Virus record (IMG/VR): IMGVR_UViG_3300021197_000174
Coordinates: 1 to 31,102 of that record
DNA length: 31,102 nucleotides
DNA from: a virus
Reading direction: 5' to 3' (one strand)
Shown: positions 25,801 to 31,102 of the stretch, one piece after another
Layout: each line of letters begins with the position of its first letter
How positions within the stretch are numbered: the first letter of the stretch is position 1
Notes under the pieces: generated by a model
Database searches by the model: none
What the model was told of the DNA's origin: nothing
What the model saw: only the letters and a program-made list of their open reading frames with translations
Translations under genes and position numbers: made by a program

Positions 25801-27404
25801 GCCAAAACTTGGAGTCGGCGGACGCAGGCCTTTTGTTAGATCAAATTCGACAACAGGCTTTCGATACGGAAAGCGGATTTATTAATCTGCCAAAGTTACA
25901 GGAAATTTTGGCCGCAAATTCAGATTTGTTGGACAATGCGCCCCTTCTTAAAGAAGAATTACAAAAGGCATTATCCCAAACTACCACCACGCGTGGTGTG
26001 ATGGAAACATCCCTGCGCAAAATGAGAGATTTTGGGTTTGACAGTGAGGGTAAGTTTAGCCGCGCCTCTTTAGAACGTTGGATGGAAAGTGCAGAAGCAC
26101 GGGGGTTGTTGCAAGCTTTTCCCGACATGCAACAAGATTTACAAAGAATAATAGAGACAAACGGAGAGTATCTTAAAGTTATACAGGACAACAAAGACCG
26201 CATTACAAATGCTAAAGCGGAACAAAATTGGTTTTATTTGTTAAAAGAGGAAAGCAAAAACCCGGACGGAACTTTAAATTTTGTAGCTCCAGAAGACATG
26301 TCTATGCCCTTTGAAAAGTTGTTCATGGACAGTCAAACTAGACCCGGAGAAATGCTTAACAGATTTTGGAAAGTTGCAAAAAATGCCCCCGCCACACAAA
26401 CCATGCCAAATGGTGACGAGATTACCAAAGAATCCGTTAAGCGCGGATTCAAAACATCTTTAATCGGCTCAATAATGAATATGGCTGGAATGAAGTCGAA
26501 GGACAAGTTTAGCGCCTTAAAGGCGCACGAGTTGTTTTTTAAACCGCTTCCCCGTAGCGATAACAAGCTTACTTTGTCTGAATGGGTTATTGAAAACGAT
26601 GTGATGACCAAAAGCGAAGTTGAACGAATGAACAAGCTTCTAACTCGCATTGGTGAAATCGACATGCTGGCGGCATCTGGAAAGTCTGTAGATGTTGGAG
26701 ATTTTGCGGAACGCATGGGTACAAGCATTGAACTTCTAGCCTCTGCCCTTGGTTCTGCAACTGCTTCAAAATTGTACCGTGCGGTTGGCGGAGATAGTCA
26801 AGGAACCGGATCCTTGGCCGTTGTAAGCCGCGGGTCAACCGCTGCGGTTAACAAAGCTAGACAGATAATGAGTGACATGCCTGCTGCGTTAAAAGCAGAC
26901 TTTTTTATCAATGTTTTAGAGAACCCCGATGTAGCAATTGATTTGCTTGAAAAAGGAAGAACCGTTCAAGAAAAAAATGCAAAGATTGTGGATATTGTAA
27001 ACTATTTTGCCTCTCGCGGGTTTTTGTACTTAAAACAGCCACTGCCTTATGTTCCTGAATATGCGGATTCTGCGGACTTTAGAGAACTTACTGAAAGTGA
27101 ACGGCGAGAACAAAACCTGCGCGGACGCAACAGACCACGTGCGGACAGGGCTCCTATGCAGCTTAGTCCACAACCTTCCGCAGCTTCTCAAGGACGTAAT
27201 GTCCCACGCTCGCAGCCTGTAGGCACTCCCACCACTCAGGCGGCTCTCCCCGCTCCGCAACCCCCCATGACTAGCGGGGCGGGGACGAATCCACAGGTAC
27301 GGCAACAATACGCCGCCCTGTTCCCAAATGACCCCATATCGGGTATGTTGGTTCAACAGCCACGGACCTTCCGTCGCGGCGGCATAGCAAGCTTAATGGA
27401 GTAG
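22860..27404 (+). CDS. Very large internal/ejection-type virion protein, 1514 aa
   Basis: This is the longest gene in the window. The first 140 residues are charged and helical. Residues about 144-200 and 285-330 are hydrophobic or small-residue-rich (AAVSFPSFFAGAKATNYLL; GAAAVAQADADTATAEFLAE) and could span or perturb a membrane. The large middle is predicted helical from its Leu/Ala/Glu/Lys pattern, with no recognised enzyme motif. The last 100 residues are Pro/Gln/Arg-rich and end in QQYAALFPNDPISG and FRRGGIASLME. I recall similar tails in ocean phage giant proteins. By size and position it resembles podophage ejection proteins such as T7 gp16 only in a general way; homology is not claimed. 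TAATG start overlap. Confidence 0.6.
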   Translation: MAGPQRRTNNEQVQEDFNSFPESFSPPVYNQERMNNFNEIYGNLADATLDEALATKVIRDVIRKNNLTEEDISIESLRNGTAPILDTFTFRNKKTKEFFPGTELSPEQRAKVFSSNNDIFEYFARGPSGEKITPGRFGEGMKSRIIPAAVSFPSFFAGAKATNYLLSGLPPTTPLTAGIRIVAPVVGGIVSSIAAYKPAQTANDYIFGEADVYLPDQANEFRSGQSFMEGLGWIGAPYAFKANIGANLVTNFAESRRLGPRAARAVEKGLSTVQAEARQRPIRTAIAEITAAGTGAAAVAQADADTATAEFLAEVMGASAGGIAADAALNRLVPTVKKGFEGLRKLKDRGFRGEMVEKATTNLGDRRQAELGVYALETIATVEDPDEIYRRLKWYKASRDAVRAGKPVPQSNTVVIEAKGVEGETGYVPPVTEADLFEEFGDIITETIDPTTGQPVNLPTALASNSLGFMLLQQASSGQYASPQMQRRINELSNKGDEAYSEFRGIMLDMIKVGFASEDKDMIGNAAELASRLFASDLQDDLAGAVNKYTDARKRLLKSDDPADILKASQELQKMILTRLSAARANEKKIWQAAPDFDVRLGQFTTENGALNTITLPNGDVVNAPNFVSNWLSILQPLDKKDRASFLKDSEYSDLNQYVMDTLDELGYNVTPLADRAEAPEIESAQKTFDKIRNQVVGNDYNLRILDRLIAQGEEMSTQDAVRFWRDQGLDFQENASDFENPTLQRRIGRALEARANLQILRNNANAAAEDAVVSESISSRTMAFRRSKLLAEAKVARNAGNEQKAKFLGDMAASFLDDLDSADTNVPEYHLARAYSRSLNDAFTRPFTGKIAAQDKSGAYRIAPESVIDSVFNSTFASERARAIDSLGKFEITQSLTNLLNLAPEEASVARDAYLSSLSELPSNQQAEIRSFAEQVNSVEPADGMRLIDQAMAIPDTPAQELQAYQALKDLHEATHLATGQNLESADAGLLLDQIRQQAFDTESGFINLPKLQEILAANSDLLDNAPLLKEELQKALSQTTTTRGVMETSLRKMRDFGFDSEGKFSRASLERWMESAEARGLLQAFPDMQQDLQRIIETNGEYLKVIQDNKDRITNAKAEQNWFYLLKEESKNPDGTLNFVAPEDMSMPFEKLFMDSQTRPGEMLNRFWKVAKNAPATQTMPNGDEITKESVKRGFKTSLIGSIMNMAGMKSKDKFSALKAHELFFKPLPRSDNKLTLSEWVIENDVMTKSEVERMNKLLTRIGEIDMLAASGKSVDVGDFAERMGTSIELLASALGSATASKLYRAVGGDSQGTGSLAVVSRGSTAAVNKARQIMSDMPAALKADFFINVLENPDVAIDLLEKGRTVQEKNAKIVDIVNYFASRGFLYLKQPLPYVPEYADSADFRELTESERREQNLRGRNRPRADRAPMQLSPQPSAASQGRNVPRSQPVGTPTTQAALPAPQPPMTSGAGTNPQVRQQYAALFPNDPISGMLVQQPRTFRRGGIASLME

Positions 27405-27407
27405 ACG

Positions 27408-28193
27408 ATGGCAATAACCTATGAACAATCGCAAGCTCTGGAAGGTAGTTCAGGCAATGCGGCACGAGCAAGAGTAGCAAGAGGTCTAAGTAGCAGTGGG
27501 CAGGATAATAACCCCAATAAACCCGCAAATACTCCGGTCAGTTCTGGCATAACGTTTCCCGGTGGTTACACAAGCATTGCAGACATGTTTGACGGTGGCG
27601 GACCGGGTATGGCTGGCGCTCAATTTTCAAATGTACCAAGTGGTCATTTAGATACGGACGGAAGCGGATATATTTCAGAAATGGAATATAATGCGGGCGG
27701 AAACTCTGCGCTCGATACACAGGGCGGTATTTCGTCTCTTTCTAATAATTTAGGATTTCGTCCGCTTGGATCTTACGAGCAGGAACGTAATTTGGGATCC
27801 GCAGGAACTAACATTGGAACTTCTGGCATAGGAGATTTTCTTGCAAGCGGGGGGATGATGGGAAGCTTTTTAAATTCTGGACCAACTTCATTGCAATTAG
27901 CTAACCCCAATATGCCTCAAGGCGCTACCTTGGACCCCGGAGCAGTTTCCGTTTATGACGCAAGAGCAGAAATGGCTGAACCTTCTCTTATGGAAAAACT
28001 TCGCTTAACGCCAGAATTTGCTAATCCTAATCCCATTAATGTCACGGATAACTCTAGTGATAACAGTTCTATAGCGGCTGTAGAGCCACCTAAACCCGCA
28101 GCGCCTGTAGTCGTTCCACGAAATATTGCAGTACACATAGCTCCAACCCGACAGTACGCATATGGAGGCATTGTCTCACTAGGGAGACGATAA
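27408..28193 (+). CDS. Virion-associated protein with one EF-hand-like Ca-binding loop, 261 aa
   Basis: Most of the protein is Gly/Ser/Asn-rich and probably flexible. Residues 82-93 (DTDGSGYISEME) fit the 12-residue EF-hand loop at every key position: D1, D3, S5, G6, Y7, I8, S9 and E12. Only one such loop is visible, as in dockerin-like or excalibur-like single motifs. The C-terminus ends YAYGGIVSLGRR, matching the GGIASL ending of the preceding giant protein. It lies 3 bp after that gene and overlaps the next by TAATG, suggesting joint production with the interior proteins. Function is unknown; calcium binding is inferred from the loop alone. Confidence 0.6.
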   Translation: MAITYEQSQALEGSSGNAARARVARGLSSSGQDNNPNKPANTPVSSGITFPGGYTSIADMFDGGGPGMAGAQFSNVPSGHLDTDGSGYISEMEYNAGGNSALDTQGGISSLSNNLGFRPLGSYEQERNLGSAGTNIGTSGIGDFLASGGMMGSFLNSGPTSLQLANPNMPQGATLDPGAVSVYDARAEMAEPSLMEKLRLTPEFANPNPINVTDNSSDNSSIAAVEPPKPAAPVVVPRNIAVHIAPTRQYAYGGIVSLGRR

Positions 28194-30742
28194 TGGCTGA
28201 CGTCCCCGCACCAGTAGAAACCAATCGCGGCCCACGGGTCCAGACAAATTCCAAGGGCCTTGGTTCTTTTATTCCACCAGAGCTTAAAGAAACAGGGCGT
28301 CGGGCTGTAAACCTTGCCTCTGCCCTTGATCCTATTCAAGGTCTTATGCGCGGTATGAGTGCTAGTGGACGCGCCGCAGATACAGAACTTAGTCCGGAAG
28401 AACGTAAAGCCGCTTTGATAGAAGCAGGTATTGAAACAGCGGCTCCATTGGCAATGATGGGTTTAGGCGCGTTGGCCAAGCAACCCGTAAAAGCTACTGT
28501 GCTGGATATTCTTACTCCAACAGGTGCGCCGCAAGCTGTGGTGGACGATGTTTCAGACCCTAGCCGCCGTGCGTTTATGAAAGGCGCGGTAGCTACGGGT
28601 GGCATTGCGGCCATTGCTCCAGACGTAATTACGGAAGCTTTAGAGAAAGTTCCCGCTGCGGTCAAAAAGCTTAAACCTGTTCCTAACCCTATAGATATTT
28701 TTACCCAAAACATGAAGATTTTGCGCCGTGAGATGGAAGAGGCTTACGATGCCGCGGACGAAATGGATGTTGATGTAACTGTCTCCGGATCGATAAGGGA
28801 TGCTTACGACGAAGCCATAGAAAGTGCCGAAAAACTTGCATATGATTTGGACGCTACAACAGAAATGGATTTGCGCGAGCTTATTTCTGATATTGGCCCC
28901 AAACAAATTGCTGAAGCCGCGGATGAGTCGTTAGAAGAAATATCTCAGGCTTTGACTGACTTTAGAATGGTCAGTGAGGATGAGTACATTGAACAAATGA
29001 TCCCGCTCGCAGAAGAAATACAGCGACGCGGTTTGTTAGAGGTCAAAGACAACGGCATACCTCAATATCCGTATGCCCGCACCGTCGTAGAAGACGTCCA
29101 AGATTACCGTATCGGTGAAAACAGAGCTAGCAATAACTCCGCGATTATTGACAGGCCGCGGGATCTTCAAATGACTGAAGGCGATGACTTTGTTAACTTT
29201 GGAAAGCAAAAGTTAAAACAGGAACAGTTAAGAAACATTATAATTGACGGCGAGGCCGACGGCGAAAGTGTGGACGTTATCAATAAAAAGGTAGTGGACG
29301 CTGCAACGCGCCTGAAAGTTCCTTATCCACAAAGAGCGTTTGAAGATCCCAAGGTAGAGTATGTTGATACTCAGACTATTGCGGACAACGTAGCTCAATT
29401 CAACTTTCCGCGTTATGATGTTGGTACATTTGGCGGGGACTTTCCAAGCGGTGATATGGGAAATATGCCGGGATATCTAGCGGAGTTTCAAGCTTCCGGA
29501 AAAGAAACGCTTAAAGAAAATATTTTTAATGAAGGCATCAAAGATCCTATAGAAATTCAAGTGGACCTTAAAGACGGTGGCGTCAGTATTGGTCAAGGAC
29601 ACCATCGTTTGCAAGCTGCTCTGGAGCTTGGAATGCCAGAAATCCCAGTGGTAGTGAAAACCGAAGTGAACCCTCGCCCTAATCCAGTAATGCGTCACGC
29701 AACAATTGACACTTCGGGCTTAAAAAAGTTTGAAACTTATTCTTTTTCTGAGCTTGGCTTAAAAAAACGTTTAAAAACACCGAAAGAAACCCCTGAAGAA
29801 ATTCAAGCGCGTAGTGGCACGGTGTATACAGATTATGAAACAGGGAAACCTTTCGAAAGAAAACTTCCTCAATATGAAACACCTATGCGCGAAGGTTTCT
29901 TTCGCGTTGTAGATGAAAAAGCCGACGGCGGTGAAATGCGCAAGGGCGTCGGTTCGTTGAGCGAGATTGCCCGTCGTATGAACGAGGGCGGCGAGGCTAA
30001 GATTTATATTCCAACGCAAGAAGATTTGGATAAAATGGCGCTTAGAGTCAAAAAGACTTATGGCTTTGATCCCGTAAAAGAAGCTTTAAACGAAGGTGTG
30101 GACCCTGATCTTGCTCTGCGCATAATGATGCGTGAAAGTAGTGGGGATCATAGTAAAGGAAGTGATAAAGGTGCAATAGGTCTGATGGGTCTAATGCCAA
30201 TTACCGCGGAAGATGTCGGAGTAGATCGTACAGATCCCTTTGAAAATTATGTAGGCGGTTTAAGGTATTTAAAAAAGATGCAGGCACGGTTTGGAAACGT
30301 TGAGGGCATAGCCGCATATAACGCAGGCCCCACCGCTGTAGAAAAATATGAAGGCATTCCGCCCTTTGCAGAAACACAGGCCTATGTTCGTGCTGTTTTA
30401 ACTCCATTTACTGGGGTGGATTACGAGGATCAAATACAAGAAGATGCTGAAACGGCACTTATGCAAATGCCTGTGCAAGCGGCAGAAAACGTTATGAAAC
30501 GCCCTCGTGCTAGACCACCAGTCACGTATGACGGCCCACGGCCCATGCAGCGTCCAACATTACCACAGGATGCACCGCAACAGGAAATCATTAAACAAGC
30601 TGTTCAAGAGGTTGTTCAACCCCAGAGCTTACGAGAAAAGTATTCGCCTCAAGGGATTGAACAAATGCTTACTGGAACCATTGGCGAGCCTCTTCTCCCA
30701 AGACAGTTTCAGCAAGGTTCACCTTACTCTTCAATGCGGTAA
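28193..30742 (+). CDS. Multidomain ejection-type protein: ParB-like domain plus C-terminal lytic transglycosylase, 849 aa
   Basis: Residues 124-130 (SRRAFMK) followed by GAVATGGIAAIA look like a twin-arginine signal, though far from the N-terminus. Residues about 430-490 resemble a ParB/sulfiredoxin-type domain: IFNEGIKDPIEIQ, then GQGHHRL (467-473) and ELGMPEIPVVV. Residues about 618-745 are a GH23/SLT-type lytic transglycosylase: catalytic E648 in MRESSGD, then GAIGLMGLMPITA, and AYNAGP (708-713). The SLT domain should cut peptidoglycan as DNA crosses the cell wall. The tail is Pro/Gln-rich. The final 74 bp overlap the oppositely oriented helicase gene. The SLT assignment is firm; the ParB-like and Tat-like calls are weaker. 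Confidence 0.8.
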   Translation: MADVPAPVETNRGPRVQTNSKGLGSFIPPELKETGRRAVNLASALDPIQGLMRGMSASGRAADTELSPEERKAALIEAGIETAAPLAMMGLGALAKQPVKATVLDILTPTGAPQAVVDDVSDPSRRAFMKGAVATGGIAAIAPDVITEALEKVPAAVKKLKPVPNPIDIFTQNMKILRREMEEAYDAADEMDVDVTVSGSIRDAYDEAIESAEKLAYDLDATTEMDLRELISDIGPKQIAEAADESLEEISQALTDFRMVSEDEYIEQMIPLAEEIQRRGLLEVKDNGIPQYPYARTVVEDVQDYRIGENRASNNSAIIDRPRDLQMTEGDDFVNFGKQKLKQEQLRNIIIDGEADGESVDVINKKVVDAATRLKVPYPQRAFEDPKVEYVDTQTIADNVAQFNFPRYDVGTFGGDFPSGDMGNMPGYLAEFQASGKETLKENIFNEGIKDPIEIQVDLKDGGVSIGQGHHRLQAALELGMPEIPVVVKTEVNPRPNPVMRHATIDTSGLKKFETYSFSELGLKKRLKTPKETPEEIQARSGTVYTDYETGKPFERKLPQYETPMREGFFRVVDEKADGGEMRKGVGSLSEIARRMNEGGEAKIYIPTQEDLDKMALRVKKTYGFDPVKEALNEGVDPDLALRIMMRESSGDHSKGSDKGAIGLMGLMPITAEDVGVDRTDPFENYVGGLRYLKKMQARFGNVEGIAAYNAGPTAVEKYEGIPPFAETQAYVRAVLTPFTGVDYEDQIQEDAETALMQMPVQAAENVMKRPRARPPVTYDGPRPMQRPTLPQDAPQQEIIKQAVQEVVQPQSLREKYSPQGIEQMLTGTIGEPLLPRQFQQGSPYSSMR

Positions 30743-31102
30743 GGATCTTCTCGTCCAGCGTGTCAGGCGACACCATATCAATGTAAGTGACGGTGTTTTT
30801 CTGGCCAATGCGGTGCGCCCTGTCCTCTGATTGCAGGCGTATCTCTAAATCGTAGCTGTTACTGAAGTAGATCACCGTCGTGGCGGCGGTCAGGGTAATC
30901 CCATAACCGCCCGTCTTTGGTTGGCCCACAAAAAACCGCAGGCGGTCCTCTGGATCTTGAAAGCGCTCAACTATGCGTTGGCGCTCGTCTTGGGGCGTCT
31001 CCCCATAATAAAGTGCGACTGCTTCGGGCCCAAAGCAGTCGCGCAGGGCAGAATGTATCCGTTGAATATCGTGGGTGTACGATGCCCAAATTATACATTT
31101 TC
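30669..31102 (-). CDS. SNF2-family helicase, C-terminal part (5' end beyond window)
   Basis: The frame is open from the window edge to a stop at 30669-30671, giving 143 residues plus stop. An internal GTG at 30929 is not the true start, because the frame continues upstream with conserved sequence (ALYYGETPQDERQRIVERFQ, then DRLRFFVGQPKTGGYGITLT). Helicase motif V is TGGYGITLTAATTVIYF and motif VI is QSEDRAHRIGQ, the classic SNF2/RapA-type signature. These residues contact ATP across the RecA-like lobes. It probably belongs to a replication or DNA-metabolism module reading leftwards. It converges with the lytic transglycosylase gene, sharing 74 bp. Confidence 0.92.
   Translation of the reverse strand, partial: KCIIWASYTHDIQRIHSALRDCFGPEAVALYYGETPQDERQRIVERFQDPEDRLRFFVGQPKTGGYGITLTAATTVIYFSNSYDLEIRLQSEDRAHRIGQKNTVTYIDMVSPDTLDEKILTALKSKVNLAETVLGEEARQWFQ

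Noticed and set aside
25985-25998. 14-bp palindrome around ACGCGT in the giant protein gene
   Set aside because: About two such palindromes are expected by chance in a window of this length.
30760-30773. GTGTC-AGGC-GACAC hairpin as terminator of the late operon
   Set aside because: Only 5 bp, no T-run on either side, and it lies in the coding part of the helicase.
30507-30830. Open frame of 107 codons on + across the convergent junction
   Set aside because: It overlaps two well-supported genes in another frame and matches no recognisable protein.

Overview
The window is a stretch of a tailed-phage genome, most likely a marine phage with a short (podovirus-type) tail. About 24 genes lie head to tail on the + strand and encode virion parts: neck and adaptor proteins, a P22 gp10-like nozzle protein, repeat-built tail fibres, and a block of very large internal or ejection-type proteins. 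The last of these carries a lytic transglycosylase domain. At the right edge a gene on the - strand encodes the C-terminal half of a SNF2-type helicase, so the window ends where the structural module meets an oppositely oriented DNA-metabolism module. No tRNA, rRNA, integrase, IS element or CRISPR array was seen. The marine assignment rests on remembered likeness to uncultured ocean phage proteins, not on a search.

Layout. 1-2598: the end of a basic protein, a hypothetical protein, a 45-aa GGMVKK-repeat protein and three neck/adaptor-type genes. 2608-3491: two 144-aa structural proteins of similar plan. 3501-8527: the most striking block, a collagen-like fibre (84 unbroken Gly-X-Y triplets), a tail fibre assembly chaperone, a small 2OG-Fe(II) oxygenase, and a 583-aa protein that joins a GT25 glycosyltransferase, a PLOD/LH3-type collagen glucosyltransferase and a lysyl-hydroxylase-type 2OG-Fe(II) domain. 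8549-13625: three repeat or glycine-rich fibre proteins and a small accessory protein. 13625-16221: nozzle/stabilisation protein and a small structural protein. 16271-30742: six large virion-interior candidates. 30669-31102: SNF2 helicase, - strand.

Main hypothesis: 3501-8527 is a self-contained phage system that makes a collagen triple-helix fibre and modifies it. All 16 lysines of the triple-helical part sit in the Y position as Gln-Lys-Gly, the sequence context used by animal lysyl hydroxylases. The adjacent enzyme carries domains resembling all three steps of hydroxylysine glycosylation (hydroxylate, add galactose, add glucose) in one polypeptide. Genes are packed with 2-19 bp gaps or short overlaps, so co-expression is likely.

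Genes across the window are tightly packed and many share a TAATG stop-start overlap. The longest non-coding gaps are about 50 bp (9959-10012 and 16222-16270), so no gene-free stretch exceeds 300 bases.
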